A stretch of 64,000 nucleotides of DNA from Blastobasis lacticolella (GCA_905147135.1 LR990068.1:206001-270000), one strand, 5' to 3'. Shown: positions 45,791 through 58,100, numbered from the stretch's first letter. Notes: generated from the sequence alone by a model not told the origin. Made by a program: numbers and translations.

Positions 45791-46689
45791 ATTTTCTTAT
45801 TCTGCTAGCCGATGCGGGTACAAATACATCAAATTATTTAAAAAAAATAGCTATTCAGGTCATTTACCCGTTTTGGAAAGGCGTACGGAACCAAGCATCG
45901 TAGCCCCTTCGCGGTTGTTATAAAATCCACGTCATCAAAATGTGCACTGCACACGGTACTCGCAGATGATGGGTACCAATTGGTTTCTCTTCTACAGTTT
46001 CGTATAATTAGAAACCAATCATCTTTACGGTTTTTGTTTCTAGGAAACCTATTAAAATAATATAACCCGGTTAAAATAAAATCGGGATCGAAAATAATAA
46101 GGGCTCCGCAGAAAGCGGTGTTATATTATTTATTTATAAAATCGTACTACTTTGCTAACATCATAGCAGTACGTAGGGTAGACTATAATTATAATCATTC
46201 AAGTTCTTTTCAGATACGATAGGTAATCAAAATTCGGAACCTGATCTGAGTCACAAATTTAATAAAGAATTCCCCACTTTTAGGGAATTTTCCCAAAAAC
46301 AGGTAGCCACATCGTTGTACTTTTGTTCGAAATTCGCACCAAAGTAAATTAAACATTAATAAAAAAAGTAGTACGAATCATAATTACTTACGCATGGTAG
46401 GTAATTCCTCCTGCCTTGTTACATTTCTTCCAGTAACTTTTACACGATTTCACTACACATGACGGCATTTTAAAATATTTTTCGTCGAGGAAAAATATGT
46501 CCGAACGCTACGAAATGGCGGTACGTTGTAAGACCCGATGAGTGTATGTCATGTACAACAAAGGAGATTATCACACCCTGCATGCACCACATCTCTTTAG
46601 GGTAACATGGATTCTGTTTTTGTTTCATTTCTGTGCTAAGTACATTATTATATACTAAACAGCACTTGTCAAAACTATACACGTCAAAA

Positions 46690-47035
46690 ATGCGTATTTA
46701 TGCTGATCAGCGGGTGGCAACCTTGTGGGGAAAAGTACGTAATGTCCACACTCGTGGAAGTTACAAAGTCACACCTATGCCCGAGAAAATTTGAGAACGC
46801 TCAATGCGATGGCGTGGGCATGTGCTCCGTAGTGTAGTGCAAAGATAACCTTAGTGCAAGTAGCCCTACATTTGGCGACGACGACTCGCTGACGCGGAAG
46901 ACACCCACCCGCCACTAGGCTGACGATGGACCAACGGGACCTGAAGGACAATATTATTGACACTGCTACTGCTCAAAATAGAGAGAAATGGAGGAAGCAG
47001 ACAAGGAGAGCTGACTCCAGCTAATGGAAAAGGCA
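46690..47035 (+). pseudogene. RTE LINE C-terminal tail inside the hAT element
   Basis: Fragments read as RSMRWRGHVLRS, IWRRRLADAE, and DQRDLKDNIIDTATAQNREKWRKQTRRADSS. These follow the end of an RTE protein (RMRWYGHV.R, NR.KWR..TRRADP). Frames are broken. It extends almost to the right subterminal repeats of the hAT element, so the LINE fragment was captured within it. Confidence 0.7.
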
Positions 47036-47863
47036 TAGTGCATAAAGAAGAGACCAGAAAACTATTAAAATTTTTTGCTAACCTACCAAATGAACAATAC
47101 GAGTAGAATAGGTGCCGATGCCGACATAATCAATAGTTCTTTGAATAATATTTATGGTTTTTAAACGTTTTGATACGACTTTTTACTCAGTTGGTACAGT
47201 GGGGCATATATTATTTCATTTTAGCAAAATCACTTTTATGGGCTTTTCATACATTTTTACTATCCGGTATCCGGCCGGATATTAACCCATTATCCGGTAT
47301 CCGGCCGGATAGTAAATTATGGCCGGATAGGCCGGATACCGGATAGTGGCCGGATATCCGTTACATCTCTAGTTATTAGGTACCATACATTAAAGAAATC
47401 GCTGTAAGCGACAAAGCCGCCTGTTGGTCATACTTTCTACTATTTTATGTGTGGTTTTGTTAATATGGGGCAAATTATTGATCTTTATTCAAAATATAAT
47501 AAAATATTTAATTTCTCTTAGGCTTGGATTATAACAACGTCGCCGACGCACGTTGCGTCGACAACACAACCTGCGTCGGCAAATCTCCTTGCGTTAAGCT
47601 GTTACCAAAAATTTTATGAATTTCTAATGCGCGCGCCGACGCACTTTGCGTTGCGTGAAGTCGAAGTTTGGCTCAATAAAAATTTATTTTGTGCAAATCT
47701 GTGCACGGGCAGATCAACGTATTGTGGGTCTCCTAAACGTTTACTATCACTACATAGTGGATTTTTTTTCTCGATGACGTAGGATAACCTACGGCGCCCT
47801 TACAGTATATTTCTGCAACTGCGCATTTAGGGCGCATTCGCGAGATTTGGTTAACTCTCAAAT

Positions 47864-47909
47864 AAATAAATAAATAAATAAATAAATAAATATTCGTGGA
47901 CAAATTCAC
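47864..47909 (-). mobile_element. Tiny SINE 3' tail insertion (copy 2)
   Basis: Same insertion as at 41481-41514 in a duplicated unit, with three more AAAT repeats. Common descent with length change of the microsatellite is the simplest reading. Confidence 0.85.
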
Positions 47910-49681
47910 AAATACTATAAGTAAACGAGTAATTATTTAAGAGTATAACTCTTGCCGCTTGAGCAATCGGGCATTAAGGCCGGGCCACACTGAGGCAATA
48001 ATTCAACTAAGAAATGTGGGATCTAATCCAGGCCTTCCTATTAATCAGAAAATTGAGTATAAAACTCTTAATTAGTACTATTTTCTTAACAGGATGTAAG
48101 TATTAGCCGTTTTATGGTTCCTACCAGTCCGTATACTAGAAAAGTAACATTACATAAATATTCCAGGCATAAATAGTCTCATAGACATATTTTTTTCCTA
48201 GTGTGGAGAAGTTATTAGTTATTAGGTACCATATGTTGTAGAAATCAATGTTAGCGACAAAGCCGCCTGTTGGTCATACTTTCCACTATTTAAGGTGTGT
48301 GTATTCGTTTAAATGAAACAAATTATGTCCTTTCATTCATTTAAAGTAAATATTTATTTTCTTTTAGGCCTGATTTAAAACAAGCATCGCCGACGCACGT
48401 TGCGTCGGCGACGCAAGGTGCGTCAATAACGCAAGTTGCGTCGTCAACCATGCGTAACGTCAAAGTTTAGCTCACTAAGTAAATTTTTGTGCAAGTTTGT
48501 TTACGATCAGTCAAACGTTTTGTAGGTCTCCTCAATGTCAACTATCACTACAAAGTGGATTTCGTTTTGTACTCGATGAGGTAGGATAACTAACGGTGCC
48601 CTCGGAGTCTAGTCCTTCAACTGCGCACTTGGGGTGGATTCGCGAAATTTGGTTTACTCTCAAATACTTGAAGTATGTAGAGTAATCCCCATCATCAATA
48701 TTTTTAGAGAATAACTCTTGTCACTTGATCAACCGGGTATTAAAGCCGGGCCATACAAAAGTAATAATTCAATTAAGAAATGTAGGATCTAATCAAGGCT
48801 TTTTATTAATAAAAAACTGAGTTTGAAACCCTTCATTACTTGAATTTTACAAATAAGTGCTATTTTCTAAATAGAATGTAAGTAAGAGCCGTCTTTGGGT
48901 TCCTACCAGTCCGTATGCTAGACAAGTTAAATAACATAAATATTCTGGGCATAATTAGTCTCGTAGACATAATTTTTTTCTAGTGTGGATTAGGTTTTAG
49001 TTGTCAGGTACTATACGTTGAAGAAATCGCTGTAAGCGAAAAAGCCGCCTATTGATCCTACTTTGTACTATTTTATGTTTAGGTCTTTGGTAATTGGTCT
49101 TTGTTTAAATGGGGCAAATTATTATCCTTTACTCAAAGAAAATATTTATATTCTGTTAGGCCTGGATTATAACAAACTACTCGTAAGACGCACGTTGCGT
49201 CGCCGAGGAAAGGTGCGTCAGTAACGCAAGTAACGTCGCCATCGCGACCTGCGTTGACGACGCACTTTGCAATAAACTGTAAACTTAAAATTGAATGAAT
49301 TTTAATGAGCGCGCCGACGCAGGAAGCGTTGCCTAACGTCGAAGTTTGGCTCACTAAAACATTTTTCTGCAAATCTGTGCACGGGCAGACCAACGTATTG
49401 TGGGTCTCCTAAACGTTTACCATCACTACATAGTGGATTTATTTTTGTTTTCGTTGACGTAGGATAACCTACGGCGCACTCACAGTCTATTCCTGCAACT
49501 GTGCATTTGGGACGCATTCGCGAGATTTGGTTGACTCTTAATAACTTGAAGTATGCATGTAAAAGAGTAATCATTTAAGAGTATGAAATTGTCCTTGAGC
49601 AATCGGGTATTAAGGCCCGGCCACACAGAGGTTTTAAATCAATTAAGAAATGTGGGATTTTCATTAATCAGAAAACTGAGT

Positions 49682-49842
49682 TTGAAACCTGTGTGTTCCC
49701 TGATCAATATAATCTAGGTGCCTTCAAGGCTAGAGTGAATAAGCTGTTTCTAGACAGGCATGCTGCATTATCGACCGCATCGTCACTTACCACCAGGTGA
49801 GGTGGCGGTCAAATGCCTGGCTAGAACAGTAATAAAAAAAAC
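49682..49842 (+). mobile_element. LINE 3'-end insertion (copy 2)
   Basis: Nearly identical to 39440-39592, in the same place within the unit, so it is a duplicate of a single insertion event. Confidence 0.78.
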
Positions 49843-50147
49843 ACTCTTCATTACTTGAAGTTTACAAATTAGAGCTTTGTTCTAAATAGGGTGTAAGTAT
49901 TAGCCGTCTTACGGTTCTTACTAGTCCGTATACTAGACAAGTTACATAATATATATATTCTAGGCATAAATACTCCCGTAGGCACATTTTATTCCTAGTG
50001 TATATTAGTTATTAGGTACCATACGTTGGAAAAATCGCTGTTATCGACAAGACCGCCAGCTGTTGGTCATACTTTCTACTATTTTTTGTTTAGGTCTTTG
50101 GTAAAATTGGGCAAATTATTGTCCCTCTATCATTCAAAGAAAATAAG

Positions 50148-50190
50148 AGCGTCGGTGGTCGAGCGGTGAGAGTATCCTACTTGTTTATAG
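50148..50190 (+). mobile_element. Broken SINE head at a recombination junction
   Basis: The first 40 bp or so of the 39901-type SINE (GAGCGTCGGTGGTCGAG..) appear, then the sequence jumps at about 50185-50195 into the middle of an array unit (GGTACCATTTGTTG). A complete SINE follows one unit later at 51143. An unequal exchange or a deletion within the array explains the junction. Confidence 0.65.
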
Positions 50191-51142
50191 GTACCATTTG
50201 TTGAAGAAATCGCTTTAAGCGACAAAACCACCTATTGGTCATACTTTTTACTATTTTATGTGTGTATTTTTGTTTTAATAAGCCAAATTATTGTCCTTCA
50301 TTCATTTATAGAAAAAAAAAATTTATCTTAGGCCTCATATTACGATTATAACAAACGTCGCCTACGCACGTTGCGTTAGCAACGCAAGATGCGTCAATAA
50401 CGCAAGTTGCGTCGCCTACGCAACCTGCGTCGGCGCCGCACCTTGCGTTAAACTGTAGACTCAAAATTGTATGAATATTAATGCGCGCGCCGACGCAGGT
50501 AGCGTTGCGTAAGGTCGAAGTTTGGCTCACTATAAATTTATTTAGTGCAAATCTGTACACGGGCAGACCAACCAACCTCATAAAAATTTACTATCACTAC
50601 ATATTATAATGGATTTCATTTTGTTCTCGATGACGTAGGATAACCTACGGCGCCCTCACATTATATTCCTGCAACTGCGCATTTAAGGCGCATTCGCAAG
50701 ATTTGCTTGACTCTTAAATACTTGAAGTAAGCACTACAAGTAAAAGAGTATTAAGGCCGGGCCATACAGAGACGATAATTCAATTAAGAAATGTGGGTTC
50801 TAATCAAGGCTTTTTATTAATCAGAAAAATGAGTTTGAAACCCATTAATACTTAAATTTCACAAATCAGTGCTATTTTCTAAATATACTGTAAGTATTAG
50901 CCGCCTTACGGTTCCTACCAGTCCGTATACTAGACAAGTTACATAACATATATATTCTAAGCATAAATACTCCCGTAGGTACATTTTATCCCTAGTGTGA
51001 ATTAGTTGTTAGGTACCATACGTAGAAAAAATCGCTGTTATCGACAAGATCGCTAGCTGTTGGTCATACTTTCTACTATTTTATGTTTAGGTCTTTGGTA
51101 AAATTGGGCAAATTATTGTCCCTTTATCATTCAAAGAAAATA

Positions 51143-51506
51143 AGAGCGGCATTGGCCGAGTGGTCAGAGTATCCTACTCGTAAGCCAGAGGTCCCTGGTT
51201 CGAATCCTGCTCTGGTCATGTACCAATGACTGTTTTCTGAGTTATGTACATTAATTTTATACTAACCGATGCTTTATAGTGAGGTACAACATCGTGATAA
51301 AACCTGCACGTTCAGTGGAGTGGATGTGTAATCATGATCCAATCTGTTCAGGTTCCCCTGGTATCAGGGTCATGGAGGTCAGATGGCAGTCGCTCCACTG
51401 TAATAACCCGACCTGCCAAATACTGGATCATGTTTAAGGCAGACCCTTGGCCCTCGGGCGCAAGAGCACAACCGGGACATTAACGCCAAGATGATTTTTT
51501 TTATTA
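51143..51506 (+). mobile_element. tRNA-derived SINE, 364 bp, with target duplication (copy 2)
   Basis: Same length, same target site and same ATTCAAAGAAAATA duplication (51129-51142 and 51507-51520) as the SINE at 39901-40264. It is therefore a segmental duplicate and not an independent insertion. Confidence 0.9.
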
Positions 51507-54158
51507 ATTCAAAGAAAATATTTATTTTCTTATTGGCCTGGATTATAACAAGCATCACCGACGCATGTTGCGTCGGCGATACAAGGTGCGTTAATAACGC
51601 AAGTTGCGTTGCCAACGCAACCTGCGTCGGAACGGACCTTGCGTTAGGCTGTCAACTCAAGATTGTATGATTTTCAAATGCGCGCTGACGCAGGTTGCGT
51701 TGCGTAAAAACGAAGTCATTAAAAAAATATTTTGTGCTTGTCTGTGCACGGGCAGTTCAACGTTTTGTGTGTCTCTTAAACGTCTAATATCACTAGAAAG
51801 TGATATTCTTTTTGAACTCGGTGACGTAGGATAACCTACGGCACCCTCACGGTCTATTCCTGCTACTGTGCATTTGGGGTGCAATCGCGAGATTTGTTCG
51901 ACTCTTAAATACTTGAAGTATGCACTACAAGTAAAATGAAGAATCACTATTATCAAAATTCAGCAATTATCAATTTTGAGCAATCGGGCATTAAGGCCGG
52001 GCCACACTGAGGCAATCATTCAACTAAGAAATGTGGGATCTAATCCAGGCCTTCCTATTAATCAGAAAATTGAGTATAAAACTCTTCATTACATGAATTT
52101 CACAAATTAGTACTATTTTTATTTAAGTTATTAGTTATTAGGTACCATACGTTGTAGAAATCGATGCAGGCGACAAAGCTGCCTGTTGGTCATACTGTCT
52201 TTTATTTTAGGTGTGTGTGTTTGTTTAAATGGGGCAAATTATTGTCTTTCATTCATTCAATGAAAATATTTATTTTCTTCTAGGCCTGGATTATAATAAT
52301 CATCGCCGACGCACGTCGCGCCGGCGACGCAACTTGCGTTAGTTAATCTGTCAACTCAAAATTGTATGAATTTCAAATGCGCGCGCTGACGTAGGTTGTG
52401 TTGCATAAAGTCAAAGTTTAACTCACAAAATAGATATTGGTGCAAGTGTGTGTACGGGCAGACCAAAGTATTGTGGGTCTCCTAAGCGTCTACTATCATT
52501 ACAAAGTGGATTTCTTTTGGTATTCGATGACGTAAGATAACCTACGGTGCCTTTTGTCTATTCCTGCAACTGCGCATTTTGGGTGCATTCGCGAGATTTG
52601 GTTGACTCTTACATACTTGAAGTTTGCACTACTATTAAAAAAGTAAACATTTAAGAGTATATTTCTTGTCGCTTACACAATCGGGTATTAAGGCCGGTCC
52701 ATACAGAGGTGATAATTCAATTATGAAATGTAGGAGCTAATCAAGGCTTTTATATAATCAGAAAGCTGAGTTTAAAATCTATCATTACTTGAATTTCAAA
52801 AATTAGTACTATTTTCTTAACAGGATGTAAGTATTAGCCGTTTTATGGTTCCTACCAGTCCGTATACTAGAAAAGTAACATTACATAAATATTCTAGGCA
52901 TAAATAGTCTCATAGACATATTTTTTTCCTAGTGTGGATAAGTTATTAGTTATTAGGTACCATATGTTGTAGAAATCAATGTTAGCGACAAAGCCGTCTG
53001 TTGGTCATACTTTCCACTATTTAAGGTGTGTGTATTCGTTTAAATGAAACAAATTATGTCCTTTCATTCATTTAAAGTAAATATTTATTTTCTTTTAGGC
53101 CTGATTTAAAACAAGCATCGCCGACGCAAGGTGCGTCAATAACGCAAGTTGCGTCGTCAACCATGCGTAAAGTCAAAGTTTAACTCACTAAGTAAATTTT
53201 TGTGCAAGTTTGTTTACGATCAGTCAAACGTTTTGTAGGTCTCCTCAATGTCAACTATCACTACAAAGTGGATTTCGTTTTGTACTCGATGAGGTAGGAT
53301 AACTAACGGTGCCCTCGGAGTCTAGTCCTTCAACTGCGCACTTGGGGTGGATTCGCGAAATTTGGTTTACTCTCAAATACTTGAAGTATGTAGAGTAATC
53401 CCCATCATCAATATTTTTAGAGAATAACTCTTGTCACTTGATCAACCGGGTATTAAAGCCGGGCCATACAAAAGTAATAATTCAATTAAGAAATGTGGGA
53501 TCTAATCAAGGCCTCTATATTAATTAGAAAACTGAGTTTGAAACCCTTCATTACTTGAATTTCACAAATTAGTACTATTTTCTACATAGAAAGTAAGTAA
53601 TAGCCGTCTTACGGTTCCTACCAGTCCGTATGCTAGACAAGTTAAATAACATAAATATTCTGGGCATAATTTAGTCTCATAGACATAAGTAAAATGAAAA
53701 ATCATCATTATCAAAATTCAAGTGAATGACTCTTGTCGCTTGAGCAATCGGGTATTAAGGCCCGGCCACACATAGGTGATAAGTTAATTAACCTCTCGTG
53801 AACAAGGTCCCCAGCGGCAGTATTTTGATTATATTATTTTTAATATTGCAGCAAGCAAAATATAACTCTAGGTAGTTCTTACTAAAACGGTCCAAAATAA
53901 GATTATTTAACTAATTTTGTGCAATTACTTATGGATTTTGAGATAATGGCCTCTGGGGTCCACAGGACCCCACGTCGTTCACCGCGTGGTTAAAAAGTAA
54001 GTAAAAAAATTTTTTTTTTTTGCTGTTTTAAAATGCATTTGCTGATGTATATTGCTGTTTTTTTTTGTGTCATGCATATTTGCTTCATTTTCAGTTATGG
54101 AATGCACGAGAGGAGCCTCCACGAGTGGTGTACTTAATATTTGCTTTTGCACCCGGCG

Positions 54159-54350
54159 CATCCTGGGCAATCAGCTAGCTTCTTATTACTGATTGGCGAA
54201 TCCTTTCACACAAAACTCAAATTTGCCTGTATGATACATATTATATTTAAGTACTTAATTAATTTAATTATGTTCCATACAGGAAAATTTGAGTTTTGTG
54301 TGAAAGGATTCGCCAATCAGTAATAAGAAGCTAGCTAATTGCCCAGGATG
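54159..54350. repeat. Foldback hairpin, 75-bp arms, 42-bp loop
   Basis: Left arm 54159-54233 and right arm 54276-54350 are reverse complements with only two mismatches in 75 bp. The arms contain TCTTATTACTGATTGGCGAA and its complement. The hairpin lies just upstream of the surviving piggyBac transposase frame, where earlier parts of the gene would be expected. It could be a nested MITE with long inverted repeats or an inverted duplication created by template switching. Such high arm identity points to recent origin. Confidence 0.9.
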
Positions 54351-54412
54351 CTCTTTTTAGTATACAAGTCCACACATCAAGTTACTCAAAACCATTATAA
54401 CCGAAAGTCGGA

Positions 54413-55114
54413 TTGACAGTAGTTGGAATACTTAGAGCAAACAAAACATGCATTCCCCAAGACTTCAAGACTAGTAGAGCAGAAAATACATCATTATTTG
54501 GCTTCCAGAAAGATGTAACACTCGTGTCTTATGTGCCTAAGCCACGCAAGATGGTTTACTTGCTCTCAACTCTGCATCATGATGCCCAAATTGATTATGA
54601 GACTGGTGAACAGCAAAAGCCTGAAATCATCACATTCTATAATAAAACAAAAAATAGCGTTGACGTAGTCGATAAATTGACAAGAACGTTTGATGTTTCC
54701 CGTAATTCAAAGCGTTGGCCACTGACCATTTTTTTCTCGCTTCTGAACCATGCAGGGATCAATGCGATGGTTGTTTATTTGCTAAATAATGAAAAAGATA
54801 AAAGCAAAACCGACACCAGGAGAAATTTCATTCGACAATTGGGGTTATCTCTCATAGAAGATCACTTAAAAGAAAGGAAGAATAATACGAGATTGTCGCA
54901 AGAATTACGCAGCCGATTGAAACAACATTTCGGAGAGTAAAGTGGTAATATTGCTAAACCAGCTGAAGATGATGGTAAAAAAGTAAGGTGCTCTTTTTGT
55001 CCCCGAAATAAAGACAGAAAAACCAAAAACCGTTGCCAAAAATGCAAAGTTCCCATATGTTTGGACCACTCCCTGTTAATTTGTGGTCAATGTGAAGATA
55101 ATGACAGTGATTAA
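54413..55114 (+). pseudogene. piggyBac transposase C-terminal part
   Basis: One frame with a single internal TAA (54938-54940). It reads LTVVGILRANKTCIPQDF, SYVPKPRKMVYLLSTLHHD, KPEIITFYNKTKNSVDVVDKL, RWPLTIFFSLLNHAGINAMV and RRNFIRQLGLSL, the C-terminal part of the piggyBac DDD-type transposase, with the last catalytic Asp region (VDVVDKL) present. After the stop the frame continues with the cysteine-rich zinc domain: CSFC, CQKCKVPICLDH and CGQC, ending DNDSD. The N-terminal two thirds are missing. The gene is dead, although the reading frame is otherwise well kept. Confidence 0.88.
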
Positions 55115-58100
55115 ATATAAGTTTTTATCTTTATTTTGAAGTAGATTTGTTATTTAGTTCATTTTTAATGCTTTAATATGCTTTTTGATACGAAGGTCCT
55201 TTAAAATGGCCATTTATACTATGATCTCATGTTTTCTTTTCATAGTGTCTAATAAAACACTTAACTTTATTTATTTGCATTTTTCATTTTATTATCAATC
55301 AAAATATCCTACCTAGGCAATAAATGACAAATATATATTAATATCTCAGATATATAGACACATTTACTTGGGGTCCATCGGACCCCACCTCGTTAACGGC
55401 GTAATTTTCTTCACCTCGTGCACGAAAGGTTAAGAAATATGGGATCTACTCAAGGCTTTTTATTAATAAGAAAACTAAGATTGAAAAACTTTATTATTTA
55501 AATTTCACAAATTATGGCTATTTTCTTAATAGTTTGTAAGTATTAGCCGTCTTACGGTTTCTACCAGTCCGTATGCTAGACAAGATACATAACATAGACA
55601 TAATTTTTTCCTGGTGTGAATTAGTTATTAGTTATTAGGTACCATACATTAAAGAAATCGCTATAAGCGACAAAGCCGCCTGTTGGTCATACTTTCTACT
55701 ATTTTATGTGTGGTTTTGTTAATATGGGGCAAATTATTGATCTTTATTCAAAATAAAATAAAATATTTAATTTCTCTTAGGCTTGGATTATAACAACGTC
55801 GTCGACGCACGTTGCGTCGACAACACAACCTGCGTCGGCAAAGCTCCTTGCGTTAAGCTGTTACCAAAAATTTAATGAATTTCTAATGCGCGCGCCGACG
55901 CACTTTGCGTTGCGTGAAGTCGAAGTTTGGCTCAATAAAAATTTATTTTGTGCAAATCTGTGCACGGGCAGATCAACGTATTGTGGGTCTCCTAAACGTT
56001 TACTATCACTACATAGTGGATTTTTTTTTATCGGTGACGTAGGATAACCTACGGCGCCCTTACAGTATATTTCTGCAACTGCGCATTTAGGGCGCATTCG
56101 CGAGATTTGGTTATCTCTCAAATACTGTAAGTAAACTCTTGCCGCTTGAGCAATCGGGCATTAAGGCCGGGCCACACTGAGGCAATAATTCAACCAAGAA
56201 ATGTGGGATCTAATCCAGGCCTTCCTAATAATCAGAAAATTGAGTATAAAACTCTTCACTACATGAATTTCACAAATTAGTACTATTTTCTAAATAGAAT
56301 GTAAGTATAAGCCGTCTTACGGTTCCGACCAATCCGTATACTAGACATGTTACAAAACATTATAATTCTAGGAACAAATACTCTCGTGGACACAATTTTT
56401 CCCTAGTGTGAATTAGTTGTTAGTTATTAGGTACCATGCGTTGAAGAAATCGATGGAAGCGACAAGGCCGCCTGTTGTCCTACTTTCTACTATTGTATGT
56501 GTGTGTTTTTGTTTAAATGGCCCAAATTATTGTCCTTCATTCATTCATAGGAAATATTTATTTTCGCTTAGGCCTGGATTATAACAAGCTAGGACGCACG
56601 TTGCGTCGCAGACGCAAGGTGCGTCAATAACGCAAGTTGCGTCATCAATGCAACCTGCGTCGGCAACGCACCTTGCGTTAAGCTGTCAACTCAAAATTGT
56701 ATGAATTTTAATGCGCGCGCCAACGCAGGTTGCGTTGCGTAAAGTCAAAGTTTGGCTTACTAAAAATTTTTTTGTGCAAATCTGTGCACGGACAGACCAA
56801 CGTTTTGTAGGTCTCCTATACGTCTTCTATCACTACGAAGTGGATTTCTTTTTGTACTCGATGACGTAGGATAACCTACGGCGCCCTCAAAGTCTATTCC
56901 GGCAACAGCGCATTTGGGGCGCATTCGCAAGATTTGGTTTACTCTTAAATACTTGAAGTATGCATTACAAGTTAAAGAGTAATCACCATCATCAATATTT
57001 AAGAGAATAACTCTTGTCACTTGAGCAATCGGGTATTAAGGCTGGGCCACACAGAGGCGATAATTCAATTAAGAAATGTTGGATCTGATCAATTTTTTTT
57101 TTAATCAGAAAACTGAGTTTGCAACCCTTCATTACTTAAATTTTACAAATTAGTGCTATTTTCTAATTAGTTTGTAAGTATTACCATTCTTACGGTTCCT
57201 GCAAGTCCGTATACTAGACAAGTTACATTACATAAATATTCTAGGTATAAATAGACTCGTGGAAATATTTTTCTCCTAGTGTGGATTAGTTATTAGTTAT
57301 TAGGTACAATACGTTGAAAAAATCGCGGAACACGACAAGGCCGCATGTTGGTCATACTTTCGACTATTTTATGTGTGTGTGTTTGTTTAAATGGGGCAAA
57401 TTATTGTCCTTTACTTATTCAAAGAAAATATTTATTTTTTCTTAGGCCTGGCTTACAACAAGCGTTGCGTCGGCGACACAAGGTGCATCAATAACGCAAG
57501 TTAAGTCGCCAACGTAACCTGCATCGGCGACGTAGCATGCGTTAAGCTGTCAATTAAAAATTGTATATATTTCAAATGCGCGCATGACGCAGGTTGCAAT
57601 GCATAAAGTCGAAGTTTGGCTTACTAAAAATTTGTTTTGTGCTAGTCTTTCCAAGCTCAGACCAACGTTTTGTAAGAAAACTAAACGTTTTATATCACTA
57701 AACAGTGGATTTCGTTTTGTACTCGATGACGTGGGATAACCTACGGCGCCCTTACAGTATCTTCCTGCAACTGCGCGTTAGGGGCACATTCGCGAGATTT
57801 GGTTGACTTTTAAATACTTAAAGTATGCACTACAAGTAAAAGAGTAATAATTTAAGAATATAGCTCTTGTCGCTTGAGCAATCGGGTATTACGGCCGGGG
57901 CACACAGAGGCGATAATTCAATTAAAAAATGTGGGATCTAATCAAGGCTTTTTATTAATCGGAAAACTGAGTTTGAAATCCTTAATTACTTGAATTTCAC
58001 AAATGAGTGCTATTTATTAAATTGCTTGTAAGTATTAGCCGTCTTACGTTTCCTTCCAGTCCGTACACTAGACAAGTTACATAACATAAATATTATACGC

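Larger units (their letters stand above)
44382..47371. mobile_element. hAT-type DNA transposon, non-autonomous, 2,990 bp
   Basis: The ends TAGAGATGCAACGGATA and (inverted) TAGAGATGTAACGGATA form terminal inverted repeats, and GTTATTAG flanks the element on both sides (44374-44381 and 47372-47379) as an exact 8-bp target duplication; both are hAT hallmarks. Next to each end lie many GCCGGATA / TATCCGGC palindromes (44400-44490 and 47265-47355), likely transposase binding sites. No hAT transposase domain is encoded. Instead the interior holds nested repeats: an inverted pair at 44796-44832 and 46610-46645, a smaller one at 45070-45089 and 45226-45245, a C-rich minisatellite, and an RTE LINE tail. 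It must have been moved by a transposase supplied in trans. Confidence 0.92.
53792..55429 (+). mobile_element. piggyBac-type DNA transposon, 1,638 bp, decayed
   Basis: It is flanked by TTAA on both sides (53788-53791 and 55430-55433), the obligatory piggyBac target. The termini CCTCTCGTGAACAAGGT and (inverted) CCTTTCGTGCACGAGGT are imperfect inverted repeats. Subterminal palindromes GGGGTCCACAGGACCCC (left, about 53956-53972) and GGGGTCCATCGGACCCC (right, about 55370-55386) mirror each other. The interior encodes the C-terminal third of a piggyBac transposase and a large foldback hairpin. Removing the element restores an ordinary array B unit (AATTTAATTAAGAAATATGG elsewhere), which confirms the boundaries. 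Confidence 0.93.
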
